64,000 bases of DNA. It comes from Aquimarina sp042434915. GTDB taxonomy: Bacteria; Bacteroidota; Bacteroidia; Flavobacteriales; Flavobacteriaceae. This document shows positions 37,501-46,081 of this stretch, in pieces. The stretch spans positions 3,472,001 through 3,536,000 of the forward strand of contig NZ_CP170198.1 of NCBI RefSeq assembly GCF_042434915.1, read 5' to 3'. A program made the position numbers and the translations under genes. The first letter of the stretch is position 1. Every line of letters begins with the position of its first letter. The notes below the pieces were generated by a model, which did no database searches, was not told where the DNA came from, and saw nothing but the letters and a program-made list of their open reading frames with translations.

Positions 37501-37681
37501 TATTATCAATAATAGCTTGGATTATATTATGATCAATGGACTTTCAAACGAAAGTTTGGGTAATAAAATACTTCCAAAACGAAAGGAAAATCATAGCATC
37601 AATCAATTAATACCTGTTCAAGGTGATGCATACGATTTTATAAAGATTGAAATTAACAATTATGTTGGAGCGCCTTTATGA
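34592..37681 (+). CDS. Large GT-C-like membrane glycosyltransferase with extracytoplasmic tail
   Basis: 1029 aa. About 11-12 hydrophobic helices fill residues 1-590. The first outer loop (DALIHLFFAEHYSQQWFEPW then YPPLVHQ) resembles GT-C and PTPS-related membrane proteins that take sugars from polyprenyl phosphates; its Asp is a candidate catalytic residue. A further helix near 610-630 leads to a 400-residue beta-rich outer domain. It is the first gene of a three-gene operon overlapping the next by 4 bases (ATGA). It may use the lipid-linked sugar made by the divergent GT2; substrate unknown. Confidence 0.65.
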   Translation: MDKRTNKYVISAVLIGLAFHGTSIFFTLESTYDALIHLFFAEHYSQQWFEPWSYKWYTGFTVMGYPPLVHQAIALFSYLGGLKFGMFTVAIIGVILFVTGVYRFALLITANRKAAGYASIVGILSTSFVETLHIFGQLPSIIGISILMHALPEIYLWIKTGRYRYLLTSISLLAVTVTSHHVTPIFGMVFFIFPLIGMVIMDASREKVRKYREITFVIFFKNFLQLFKRILLFGLLSLCSIILCILPYWINTKNNPITQVPIPHGSRDNFLEVTSSGLVFFLIPWGILLFLLPYIFYRYYSKRYLFFGFSITLLTILGTGGTTPVPKAILGDNAFNILTLDRFTLWASIMALPIFGEFVYRFVEGDLRNYIQDRFGSIFHRLLGGILVGMIVFMLIFTMSLGYFRPNQPQEIKMLPILNFLSQDQHDHWRFLPLGFGDQMAWLSAQTNAMTVDGNYHSARRLPELTTRAVERLENSKFRGIEGIGSLQQFLTVPEKYNLKYVFSNDKFYDPILYFCGWQRLRQLENGIMVWEKLNIAPLPSMIPKETVPMYQSLLWGIFPFLTVLIAFVINIQMIWVRTLRSRFERFPEYLRFQNTYLQFNKKLVKASCIWAVFLCILFGYGTYLFYIKNSTQISAPNVLKAYYDALDFKEFKRAYSYIDPQSDKSMDQYMLEVSVSDGVLSSYAKLETIDVQLLKSTDSTAKAKVITEWITPLEKLNKIFYHTLNKRRGKWFIEPLAYDLDIPPDQLYTESTNKFYNHGRRRITSEQTYHEDVLKQPVLQVISAKLVAYDTIYSIVGEIQNIDEVPSDVVVKGSLYNTENDLLATYNVKHQMKHKLMPKEITSFRVNFEGIAWINTEDRIPQTFDPNEFTSIALAETPTVFDLQCAGNVATTDLYKSVALNNLVIRANEVSGFLFNFGVQEVTIPQLIISYYNAEKRLIWVDHHYLREGIRPQRRQFFKFTLPSLKEVCIINNSLDYIMINGLSNESLGNKILPKRKENHSINQLIPVQGDAYDFIKIEINNYVGAPL

Positions 37682-38904
37682 TGAATAAAACGGAGTATAT
37701 AATATGGGTGTTTTTGATAATTCTATTTGGAGCATTTGGTTATGCTGGATATAGAGCAAACTTAGCGCAATCAGAACTGAAACTAACCGATTTCAAGAAT
37801 GAGTTCACTGCCGGAGAAAAGATAGTCTTATCGTTTAAAAACGTTACCGAAGGTGAATTCACACTTCTGGGTAATACCTCATATGGTCCATTTTTTATGA
37901 CAAATGTATCGCATAACGGAATGATTAACTTCAATTTCCCAGAACATCTTGCAAAAAATACCGGAAGTGTTACCTATAAAATAAGGCACAATGATAAAAT
38001 CGTGTATTCTGGTAATTTTAATATAAGCACCAAAAAAATTGTACATTTAGAAACCTATATCGGTCCGCCATCCATTCTAGCAGGCGGTAAAGATTTTTCG
38101 ATGGTGGTTGTGGTTCCTACAGATAGTTTTAATAATCCTATAGGTGAACCACGCACTATCCAAATGAAGCATCAATTTGGTCCAGAAATTTTTGTTGACA
38201 CGGTTGTTATTAAGGATTTGATAGGATGGAAGCGCTTATACTCTTACCCAGAAAGTGGTAAGATTCTTTTCACATCAACGAGTAGTCAAACTACATCTAA
38301 AGAATATACTGTAGACGTAACTTCGGATATAGCTACTGATTTTAACATATATTCAGAACGTTTACACGAGTATGCAGATGGTAATCAGTTAATTACATTT
38401 TATACATCGGTAATCAAAGATAGTCATACGAATGTTGTAACCGACGGGACCTTGGTCACTTTTAATTGTCAACCTGATGAAGGGTTACCTCTACAAACGT
38501 ATGGGACGACTATTGGAGGAATAGCCAAAGCAATACTGTTGCATCCAGATAAAGAAACCTCTTGGCTTGTTGAGGCATATGTTACAGGAATAGCCAAAAG
38601 TAATTCACTTTCAGTAACTTTTAAAAAAGCAGTCTCAGATTTTGAAGTGAAATTCACCAACAAAAATAGAGTCATAAGCATAGGTCCCTTGCATAGTTTT
38701 ATGGGACAATTGATGCCAGATGGTGCTGTAGTTAGACTTCTTGTAGATGCCCCCGAGGGAGTGTGTTTATCAATGGTAGAAAGTTCAAAAGATGGTTTTG
38801 TAAAATTTTATCTATCCGAAGATTTTTACGAAGCAGGATCATACAATTTTGTTATACAAGCTTTAGGAATAACAAAAACCTTTAAAAACATAGTTTATGA
38901 ATAA
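37678..38904 (+). CDS. Membrane-anchored Ig-like protein of unknown function
   Basis: 408 aa. One N-terminal transmembrane helix (EYIIWVFLIILFGAFGYAGY) is followed by an all-beta extracytoplasmic part that looks like three to four Ig-like or Big-1-type domains (for example GTLVTFNCQPDEGLPLQTYGTTIGGIAKAILLHP). No catalytic motif recognised. It overlaps both neighbours (4 and 8 bases), so it is made together with the GT-C protein and the GH5-like enzyme and may be a scaffold between them. Confidence 0.65.
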   Translation: MMNKTEYIIWVFLIILFGAFGYAGYRANLAQSELKLTDFKNEFTAGEKIVLSFKNVTEGEFTLLGNTSYGPFFMTNVSHNGMINFNFPEHLAKNTGSVTYKIRHNDKIVYSGNFNISTKKIVHLETYIGPPSILAGGKDFSMVVVVPTDSFNNPIGEPRTIQMKHQFGPEIFVDTVVIKDLIGWKRLYSYPESGKILFTSTSSQTTSKEYTVDVTSDIATDFNIYSERLHEYADGNQLITFYTSVIKDSHTNVVTDGTLVTFNCQPDEGLPLQTYGTTIGGIAKAILLHPDKETSWLVEAYVTGIAKSNSLSVTFKKAVSDFEVKFTNKNRVISIGPLHSFMGQLMPDGAVVRLLVDAPEGVCLSMVESSKDGFVKFYLSEDFYEAGSYNFVIQALGITKTFKNIVYE

Positions 38905-40450
38905 ACGATATAACAAACTTTTTTATAGGATTTTATTGGTTTCTTCTTTTTTACTTGTCAATATAGCTGTGCTGTTTGGGATTAGTCAAGTTTTGTCTTT
39001 CTTAAATACTGGAGCCGATAGAACTTCTATGCTCCATATTAATTTTGAAAAAAAAGAGGTGTATCGACCTAAATTGCTTTGGCAGGATTCTATTAATCCA
39101 GGGCGACCAATCGAAAAATTTACTATGCGATCAATCCAGAGTGATTATCTAAAATCATGGTACGTTCGTCAAAATTCCTTCGCAAAAACCGAGACTATTG
39201 GTATATCAGATTACTTTACCCAAAATGCAAAAAAGAAGCTAGTAGAACACGTGAATTATTTGGCCTTAAATAAAACCCATATCGCTGGTACTACATTATC
39301 TCACAATTTAAATCTGGATTTTTTAAGTTCTGACGGACAGTTAGCCATATGCACAGATAAGAATGTCAGAGCGTATCAAAAAGTATATCACAAAGGTGAG
39401 TTGATACAGCAAGGCAATACTGTATCAACCTATAAAATAGTTTTTTTATTAGAAGATGGATTTTGGAAAATACGACATATGGTGAAACAACCAGTAACCA
39501 AACAATTAGATACTTTTCATAACACTCAATACTTTACCATTAAGAATGATAAGGTTTATTATAAAAATAAGCGATTTAAAATCAAAGGGGTTAATTATTA
39601 TCCAAAGGATTCTCCTTGGGATATGTTTGGTGAAGAATTTGATATCGATAAGATTTCCAAAGATTTTGAACTCATCAAAACTTCTGGTTTAAATACACTT
39701 CGTATTTTTTTGCAATATGAAGATTTTGGTAAAGATCACGTAAAGAAAGGTAAACTTAAAAAACTGGATGCAGTTCTTAAAAGTGCCGAAAAACTAGGAC
39801 TTAAAGTAATTGTTACATTATTTGATTTTTATGGGGATTATTCGGTATTAGACTGGACTTTAACACATCGACATGCCGAACAGATTGTAAGCTATTTTTC
39901 AAACAATCAAACAATTTTGGCATGGGATATTAAAAATGAACCAGACTTAGATTTTGAGAATAGAGGTGAGGAAGAGGTTATAGCGTGGCTGGAAGAAATG
40001 GTTTATCAGGTAAAAAAACATGCGCCAAAGCAACTGGTTACAATAGGCTGGTCTACAATTGATAAAGCATTAGTATTAAATGATAAAGTAGATCTGTTAT
40101 CTTTTCATTACTACGAGGATATTAAGTATTTTGCTGATAAATATAAAACTCTCCAAACTAACAGTGAACAACCATTAATATTAGGAGAGTTTGGTATATC
40201 ATCAAACTTTGGGTTTTGGGCTCCTTTTGGTAAATCTGAAACAGATCAGGCAAATTATCACAAGCAATTTCAGGAGTTAATTAAAAAAAATCAAATCAAT
40301 TTTATGTCTTGGACGCTTTATGATTTCACGAAAATTCCTATCTCTGTTGTTGGACGATTACCTTGGCGTAAAAAGCAACAACAACACTTTGGGTTTATTG
40401 ATAAAAGTGGAAATAAAAAGCCATCTTTTAAGTACATCAATTATGAATAG
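38897..40450 (+). CDS. Membrane-anchored GH5-like glycoside hydrolase
   Basis: 517 aa. N-terminal membrane anchor (about 11-35), a 150-residue beta domain, then a TIM-barrel (about 210-517) starting FKIKGVNYYPKDSPWDMFG. Candidate acid/base Glu is in WDIKNEPD and candidate nucleophile Glu in LILGEFGISS, as in clan GH-A retaining beta-glycosidases (cellulase/mannanase types). Polysaccharide operons often carry a hydrolase that trims or releases the chain. A mannan substrate would fit the nearby manA but is only a guess. Confidence 0.8.
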   Translation: MNKRYNKLFYRILLVSSFLLVNIAVLFGISQVLSFLNTGADRTSMLHINFEKKEVYRPKLLWQDSINPGRPIEKFTMRSIQSDYLKSWYVRQNSFAKTETIGISDYFTQNAKKKLVEHVNYLALNKTHIAGTTLSHNLNLDFLSSDGQLAICTDKNVRAYQKVYHKGELIQQGNTVSTYKIVFLLEDGFWKIRHMVKQPVTKQLDTFHNTQYFTIKNDKVYYKNKRFKIKGVNYYPKDSPWDMFGEEFDIDKISKDFELIKTSGLNTLRIFLQYEDFGKDHVKKGKLKKLDAVLKSAEKLGLKVIVTLFDFYGDYSVLDWTLTHRHAEQIVSYFSNNQTILAWDIKNEPDLDFENRGEEEVIAWLEEMVYQVKKHAPKQLVTIGWSTIDKALVLNDKVDLLSFHYYEDIKYFADKYKTLQTNSEQPLILGEFGISSNFGFWAPFGKSETDQANYHKQFQELIKKNQINFMSWTLYDFTKIPISVVGRLPWRKKQQQHFGFIDKSGNKKPSFKYINYE

Positions 40451-40466
40451 AAAGCTATGACCAGAC

Positions 40467-41678
40467 TTAGACTTTTTGTAAGGTTACCTTTGATTTTTTC
40501 AGTTTTTCAGTTTTTATTTGATTAAAATTTTGAAGATACATAGCTGTTATCTTATGCATTGGATATGCAGTAGCCGCTTTATAATTTGCTTTTTCTAAAG
40601 TAACGCGATATGCTGTATCTACTACAATTCTCTGTATTGCCGTCGCTAAACTATCATTATTTTCAGGTTCAAAAAATTCACCTTGATACCCTTCATCTTT
40701 CATTAGAAGACTTAGATCTCCCAAATCAGGTAGTACAACTGCTTTCCCATAACTACCAGCTTGATGCAATACTCCAGAACTTCCTGTAGTAGAAGTATAA
40801 GGAAATATAACCATTGCACTTTCATTAAATAATGTAGCTACATCTTCCTCTTCGACATAGCCAGTAAATGTAATGCCAGAAACATGAGCGTATTGCTTTT
40901 TTACCGAATCCAAATAACCCGGAACATTAGGGTTGTCGGTCCCAGCGATTACAACTTCTAGCGGCAGATTTGTAGCAGCTCGAACTTTTTCTACTGCTTC
41001 GATCAATATTTCTACTTTTTTGTATGTCCCAAATTTACCAAAGGTCATAATCTTTAACGGACCCTCGGGGATCGTGTAGGTTGGCTCCTCGGGTACTTCA
41101 AAAGTTCCATGCGGAATTAAAACTACATTGTTTACATTGTATTTTTCTTCAAGAATATCGACATATTTTTGAATGGTTACAGCGACTCTATCAGTAGATA
41201 AAATAAATCGAGTGAGTGTTGATCCAATACTATTATATATTTTCTGAATCCATTTGTTTTTTGAAAAACCAGCACTTTCTAAGTCTACTTGCTCCATAAT
41301 ATTATGTAATAATGCGATTGTTGGAATTCCTTTTAACTTGCATAACCAAGGGAGTAAAAGTCCCAAAGCGGCAACTATCTTTTTGTCACCAAACTTCATG
41401 AATTGCAAATTAAAGAGTATGGCATCGGGTGCAGTCTGTTTAACAGCTTTCATAAGGGTATAAGCACTACGATAACTATTAAACTTCCAACATTTTTTTA
41501 CAATAATTTTACAGCCATCTTCAATAAAAGATATATCGGCATTTTGTGAGTCAACATCTGTTAGTAGTATTAATTCACTTACTTCTTGTTGTTGTCTAAA
41601 ATGCTTAACCAAATGATATGCATATTCGTTTAAGGTTACTTTACTCGGTGGATAGGCGGTTACAATTGCTAGTTTCAT
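40467..41678 (-). CDS. Glycosyltransferase family 4
   Basis: 403 aa from ATG 41678, where the GT-B fold starts (MKLAIVTAYPPSKVTLNEYAYHL). C-terminal nucleotide-sugar region: MTFGKFGTYKKVEILIEAVEKV, then VIFPYTSTTGSSGVLHQAGSYGKAVVLPD. Cytoplasmic enzyme adding a sugar to a lipid-linked glycan; donor and acceptor unknown. It has its own promoter with a LytTR-like repeat and converges with the GH5-like gene. Confidence 0.88.
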   Translation of the reverse strand: MKLAIVTAYPPSKVTLNEYAYHLVKHFRQQQEVSELILLTDVDSQNADISFIEDGCKIIVKKCWKFNSYRSAYTLMKAVKQTAPDAILFNLQFMKFGDKKIVAALGLLLPWLCKLKGIPTIALLHNIMEQVDLESAGFSKNKWIQKIYNSIGSTLTRFILSTDRVAVTIQKYVDILEEKYNVNNVVLIPHGTFEVPEEPTYTIPEGPLKIMTFGKFGTYKKVEILIEAVEKVRAATNLPLEVVIAGTDNPNVPGYLDSVKKQYAHVSGITFTGYVEEEDVATLFNESAMVIFPYTSTTGSSGVLHQAGSYGKAVVLPDLGDLSLLMKDEGYQGEFFEPENNDSLATAIQRIVVDTAYRVTLEKANYKAATAYPMHKITAMYLQNFNQIKTEKLKKSKVTLQKV

Positions 41679-41713
41679 AGGTTTTTGATTTAGGTTTAAC
41701 ATATTAGCTTATA

Positions 41714-41783
41714 CAAATATGAGCTTTTACAGTAGAGTGAAAATTTACTTTCGACGGAGTGCAAGAAGCTATAGTTTAATGGA
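41714..41783 (-). promoter_or_regulatory. GT4 promoter with LytTR-like direct repeat
   Basis: Near-perfect -7 box (CATATTTG on the minus strand, 41721-41714). On the plus strand, repeat units TCGACGGAGTG at 41751 and TAGTTTAATGG at 41772 are 21 bp apart, 30 bp from the -7 box. The distal unit is weaker than in the other sites. Confidence 0.5.
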
Positions 41784-41823
41784 GCTTATATGTTGATTAA
41801 GAGAAGAGTAAATATAATTAAAA

Positions 41824-43065
41824 TTATATAATCTTTTGATTAGTAGTGTACTTAAGAAAAAATATTAATTGCACGATCAAAAGTACGAGCATTGCTACTA
41901 TTTGCATCAAGACAACCTGTGTCAAGCTTTCGTGATAAAATACGATAAGAACTATCTGTGCAATACCCAAGATTCCCGATAAAATAACTGGTATATATTG
42001 GTCTAGTGATAAAAAGTAATATGCAAATATATTAGAGATGGCAAAGAGGGAAGTTGCCAACGCGTATTTCCATAAAAGCGGTGCGATCTCTATATAAGCA
42101 GATCCAAACATAAGATTGATTACTAAATTTGGAAATAGGTAGCATACAGCAATAATAGTAAGCGCTAGTAAACTAATGTAAAAAACGTAGTTAAGAAGTA
42201 TTCCTTGATGCGCTTCGCCATCTTTTTGTTTCTGAATTACTTTGGGTAATAGCATCATAACCAGCATCCAAGCTACAAAATAAACCACCCTGCCAATGAG
42301 CGCTAGAGACGCATATAATCCAGCTTGATGTGAGTCAAAATAATGTTTTACCATTAAGATATCACTATTATTAATCAATATTTGAGTTAGTTCGTAAAAA
42401 GCTGTTAGTAAAATAAAATTACGTATCATTTTTTTGGATACAGAATCTATTTTTGCTTTTTTTCTAAAAAATAATTTTTGTTTTGAAAGAGGAAAAACAC
42501 CGATAACAAAAGAGGCCAAAATACCTAAAACTATTGGCAGTGGTGAGGTAATGCCAAGCATATAAATAAGGGCTAAGGTTATGAGTAATCTACTTACCAT
42601 TTCACTTTGATAAGTCAGGGATAGTTTGTTAAATTTTTTCTTCCCTTGAAATAAACCTCTATTTACACTCATTATAAAATAGATTGGAACACCTAAGCCA
42701 AACAGTGTAAAGAGTAGGCTCGATTGTGTATTAAAAAGCTCTTGTAGCTCGTTGGCAAAAAGGATAATGCAAATGCCAAAAATAGTACCCAAAATCAAGG
42801 ATATTTTAAAAATTAAATTGATAAAATTATCAAGTAGAGTTTGGTCAAATAGTACTGAAAACTTAGCGGTAGCAAGCTGAAAAGTCATAGCTGCAAAAGA
42901 AAGTACAAGCAAAAAGGTAATTAAAACTGCGGCATCAGCAAATTGTGAGGGACCTAATATTCTACCTAAAATTAAGTTATATAAATAATTGCCACCATTT
43001 ACAAGTACGCAGCTAAGCATAAATCGTTGTTCTTCGGTAATTTTTTTAATTATAGCGATAGGCAT
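41824..43065 (-). CDS. Polysaccharide flippase (Wzx/MATE-like)
   Basis: 413 aa with about 12 hydrophobic helices. Start MPIAIIKKITEEQRFMLSCVLVNGGNYLYNLILGRILGPSQFADAAV fits oligosaccharide flippases of the MVF/Wzx group (note that only key parts are diagnostic: the NYLYNLILGRILGP segment). It would turn a lipid-linked oligosaccharide across the inner membrane. It lies between the GT4 and the STAS pair on the same strand, with 91 bases to the latter. Confidence 0.85.
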   Translation of the reverse strand: MPIAIIKKITEEQRFMLSCVLVNGGNYLYNLILGRILGPSQFADAAVLITFLLVLSFAAMTFQLATAKFSVLFDQTLLDNFINLIFKISLILGTIFGICIILFANELQELFNTQSSLLFTLFGLGVPIYFIMSVNRGLFQGKKKFNKLSLTYQSEMVSRLLITLALIYMLGITSPLPIVLGILASFVIGVFPLSKQKLFFRKKAKIDSVSKKMIRNFILLTAFYELTQILINNSDILMVKHYFDSHQAGLYASLALIGRVVYFVAWMLVMMLLPKVIQKQKDGEAHQGILLNYVFYISLLALTIIAVCYLFPNLVINLMFGSAYIEIAPLLWKYALATSLFAISNIFAYYFLSLDQYIPVILSGILGIAQIVLIVFYHESLTQVVLMQIVAMLVLLIVQLIFFLKYTTNQKII

Positions 43066-43156
43066 AGGTTTAAATTTAGGTTTAAGATGTAATGCAATAT
43101 TTTAATACAATTACTATTCGAGGTAGCATAATTGAAACTAATTAATTCCTTTTTTG

Positions 43157-43456
43157 CTAATAATCCTCCCGTAGAATATAAGTCGATTTTCTTCTTTTTA
43201 ATGTGGCAAGCAAATGATTGTTAGATTTAATCAATACAAACAAAACTTTACTTCGTTGTAATGCCTTTAATCGTATACTCTTTAAAAGTTCAAGTCCATA
43301 ATTATCTATTTTCTCAATAAAATCAAGCGACATAACGACCTCTTCATAATGATTGAGTAAGTGTGAAAATTTTTCATGAACTAAACTGAGGTTTTGTCTG
43401 GTTAAATTACCACAAATTTCGTAAACTCCTTTGTTATTAATTATTTGCAGGCTCAT
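43157..43456 (-). CDS. STAS-like protein (anti-anti-sigma type), copy 2
   Basis: 99 aa from ATG 43456; a longer frame was rejected because it runs into the preceding gene. The pattern SLQIINNKGVYEICGNLTRQNL ... VVMSLDFIEKIDNYGLELLKSIRLKALQ resembles a STAS domain, with a variable residue at the usual phospho-Ser/Thr position (EKIDNYG). It is a clear paralogue of the upstream gene. STAS proteins bind anti-sigma kinases or transporters. The partner is not in this window. Confidence 0.7.
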   Translation of the reverse strand: MSLQIINNKGVYEICGNLTRQNLSLVHEKFSHLLNHYEEVVMSLDFIEKIDNYGLELLKSIRLKALQRSKVLFVLIKSNNHLLATLKRRKSTYILREDY

Positions 43457-43472
43457 AAAACAGTTTTTAAGA

Positions 43473-43769
43473 TTAAACATAATCATTGCGTAGTACATAC
43501 GAGTTCTCTCCAAAAACTTCTTGTACGGCGTTATTTTGTTTTCCGATTACAGAAAATATTTTATTACTCTGGATTGCCTTCTTATACAATTTTGTTACGA
43601 TTTGAGCGGCATACGCATCTATATCGTGTAATTTATCTAGAGATACAATCACCTTTTCGGTTGTTTTTAAAAGCTGTGTAAAATGAGATTCGAAACAGTT
43701 AACGTTAGTAGCTAATAAGCTGCCGTTGATTTCAAAAATTCCTTGTGTATTTGTAATTGAAAGTGCCAT
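43473..43769 (-). CDS. STAS-like protein (anti-anti-sigma type), copy 1
   Basis: 98 aa: ALSITNTQGIFEINGSLLATNV, then VIVSLDKLHDIDAYAAQIVTKLYKKAIQ, as in STAS folds; HDIDAYA replaces the usual D-S-S/T-G. First gene of a pair (16 bases apart), possibly continuing into the flippase. A LytTR-like repeat and a near-perfect -7 box precede it. Likely a small cytosolic switch protein tied to polysaccharide export; inferred. Confidence 0.7.
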   Translation of the reverse strand: MALSITNTQGIFEINGSLLATNVNCFESHFTQLLKTTEKVIVSLDKLHDIDAYAAQIVTKLYKKAIQSNKIFSVIGKQNNAVQEVFGENSYVLRNDYV

Positions 43770-43799
43770 AATGTTTTGGGTTTATATTGTTCTATGATT

Positions 43800-43870
43800 C
43801 AAAGATGATAAAATACTGCTATAAACGGTCATCGTATTCGACCAGAAGGAGTGTTCTGTAGACGAGTGGT
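43800..43870 (-). promoter_or_regulatory. STAS pair promoter with LytTR-like direct repeat
   Basis: -7-like box (CATCTTTG on the minus strand, 43807-43800). Plus-strand repeat units TCGACCAGAAG at 43838 and TAGACGAGTGGT at 43859 are 21 bp apart; the proximal one is 31 bp from the -7 box. Confidence 0.6.
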
Positions 43871-43959
43871 TTGGATTCGAAGTTTTTTAAATAAAATAAT
43901 ATTGCTGGTTACATAAATGATTGTGTATATTGTTGTTTCTTAAAATTTTATAAAACCTA

Positions 43960-46041
43960 ATGATGCGACTTTTATTCTTTCTGTTTTTTTCTGTGATATA
44001 CACCCACTTATTTGCACAGGATATGGAAAAGGGATTCGATTTATTAGAAACAGGTCAATATCAAAAAGCAGAAGTTTTTTTTGCTGAGGTCTTAAAAGAG
44101 CATCCATCAAACAAGACTGCCCGATTATGTTATGGTCGATCCATTGGTCTTTCAGGCAAGGCTGAAAAAGCAGTTATACTCTTTGAAGAACTCAAAAAGG
44201 ATTTTCCGCAGGATTTTGAAGTAATGCTCAACTATGCAGAATCTTTACTTTGGAGTAAAAGATTTACTGAAGCTGAAAAATTTTATAAAACCTTAATCGC
44301 ACAGCAACCAACTAGTTTTCCCGCAATGTTGGGATATGCCAATGCATTGTCTAATCTCAAACAATATGCTAAGGCTTTGGAAGCGGTAAATACAGCCTTG
44401 ACTATTCAAAAAGGTAATTCTAACGCATTGATTTCTAGAAAGTACATTAGACTAGGGTATTCAAGTATAATGGTTCAGGATAAAAACTATAACGAAGCCT
44501 TAGTGCTATTGGAAAAAAATTTAGAGGATTTTCCTAATGATAAAGATTCTCAGTTAACAAGAGCTTCCATTTATTTAAATATTAATAAGCCTGATGAAGC
44601 TAAAAAGGTATATGAGGCACTAGCCACAAATGCAAAAGACAGTATAGTATCCTTAAACGGGCTCTCACTAGTTGCACACAAAAAAGATAAGAACAAAACG
44701 GCATTGAGAATTGTAGAGAAAGCTTTGTCAAAAGCAGCAAAAATCAAAAGTGATACTACCTTATATCTCTCTACATACGAACGTTATGTACAAGCATTGC
44801 TATGGAATCAAAAATTTAAAAAAGCAGCTAATACACTCAAAGAGTTATCGATAGAGTTTCCTTCAGAACCTAGGATAACGGCTCTAGAAGCTGCTCGAGG
44901 CATGTATATAAGTGATTTTAAAACAAGTTTAGATCGTTACTCCAAAATTTTGCAAACTACTCCAAGTTCGTTTGATGGAAATTTGGGGATAGCCAATGCT
45001 TACAGAGCAACAAAACAAGATATGAAAGCTTACGAGTATGCCTATAAAACATTAAATTATTATCCAAAACAACCAGATGCAACCAAACTCATTACAACAC
45101 TAAAAAAAGCACATACACCAACTCTTGAAAAGAAGACAAGCTTAACTTTTGATAATGGAAATAATGAAGCGTTTGCAATTGCAGTACAAACAAAATTTCC
45201 TATCACTGCTAAGTGGGTAACAAATCTAGCATACCAATACCGTAATACAAAAAATACAATTACCAAGAATGAAGCTACATCAAATGATTTGACGTTTGGA
45301 AGCAATTATAGTTTTAATTCGTTTATTCAATTTCAAGCTTCAATAGGTTTAAACTCCTCTGAAAGTTTTACGACTTCATATGATGAGGTAACTGCCAAAG
45401 CAGAAGTCACGTTGAAACCTTTAAAGTTGCTCAATTTGGCAATTGGGTACAATCGTGAGCTACAAAGTTTTAATGCCGATCTTATCGATCAGCAAATTAT
45501 AATGAATAACTATTACTTGACGTATAATGTAGGGACTAACTTTAATTTGGGATGGTATACCCAACTTATACATACCACTCAAACTGATAATAATACGAGA
45601 GATTTATTGTTTACGTCTCTGTATTATACTTTTTTTAAAAAACCTATTTTAAAAGGAGGGATTAACTACCAATACATCTCGTTTAAAAATCAAGTGCCAA
45701 CTATTTATTTTAGTCCGTCAAAATTTAATGTAGGAGAAGTTTTTCTAGAACTTTTAAGTGATTCTAAACAAAAATTATTTTACAATATTAGCACTGCTGC
45801 AGGTATACAATATATTGAAGATGACCCTGCTTCTTCAACATTTAGAGCTTCAGCTAAAATAGGATATAAATTTACTGATCGACTTGAGGCTAGTATTTAC
45901 AGTAATTATAGTAATATAGCTTCAGCTACTGCTGCTGGTTTTAGATTTACCGAAGTTGGTTTTAAAGTACTTTGGCAATTTTTAAAACAGCCTATTTTTA
46001 ATAAAAGGATCGAAGAAATTGAAAAAAAAGCAGCGAAATAA
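43960..46041 (+). CDS. TPR and outer-membrane beta-barrel protein, probable polysaccharide secretion component
   Basis: 693 aa. Signal peptide ending HLFAQ (about 20). About ten TPR-like helical repeats (20-390; GQYQKAEVFFAEVLKEHPSNKTAR, KQYAKALEAVNTALTIQ). A C-terminal half of alternating beta strands (about 395-680) looks like an outer-membrane barrel. TPR plus barrel is the design of PgaA, PelB and BcsC exopolysaccharide exporters. Neighbouring glycosyltransferases, flippase and hydrolase support that role, but similarity to those families is architectural only. Confidence 0.7.
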   Translation: MMRLLFFLFFSVIYTHLFAQDMEKGFDLLETGQYQKAEVFFAEVLKEHPSNKTARLCYGRSIGLSGKAEKAVILFEELKKDFPQDFEVMLNYAESLLWSKRFTEAEKFYKTLIAQQPTSFPAMLGYANALSNLKQYAKALEAVNTALTIQKGNSNALISRKYIRLGYSSIMVQDKNYNEALVLLEKNLEDFPNDKDSQLTRASIYLNINKPDEAKKVYEALATNAKDSIVSLNGLSLVAHKKDKNKTALRIVEKALSKAAKIKSDTTLYLSTYERYVQALLWNQKFKKAANTLKELSIEFPSEPRITALEAARGMYISDFKTSLDRYSKILQTTPSSFDGNLGIANAYRATKQDMKAYEYAYKTLNYYPKQPDATKLITTLKKAHTPTLEKKTSLTFDNGNNEAFAIAVQTKFPITAKWVTNLAYQYRNTKNTITKNEATSNDLTFGSNYSFNSFIQFQASIGLNSSESFTTSYDEVTAKAEVTLKPLKLLNLAIGYNRELQSFNADLIDQQIIMNNYYLTYNVGTNFNLGWYTQLIHTTQTDNNTRDLLFTSLYYTFFKKPILKGGINYQYISFKNQVPTIYFSPSKFNVGEVFLELLSDSKQKLFYNISTAAGIQYIEDDPASSTFRASAKIGYKFTDRLEASIYSNYSNIASATAAGFRFTEVGFKVLWQFLKQPIFNKRIEEIEKKAAK

Positions 46042-46081
46042 TATAGTATCCCGCCGCTTTTCAACCTACTTAAACCTATTT

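Noticed and set aside
43118..43149. Possible sixth LytTR-like site before the flippase gene (TCGAGGTAG)
   Set aside because: Only one unit is good; the base 21 bp away matches poorly and there is no -7 box at the expected distance.
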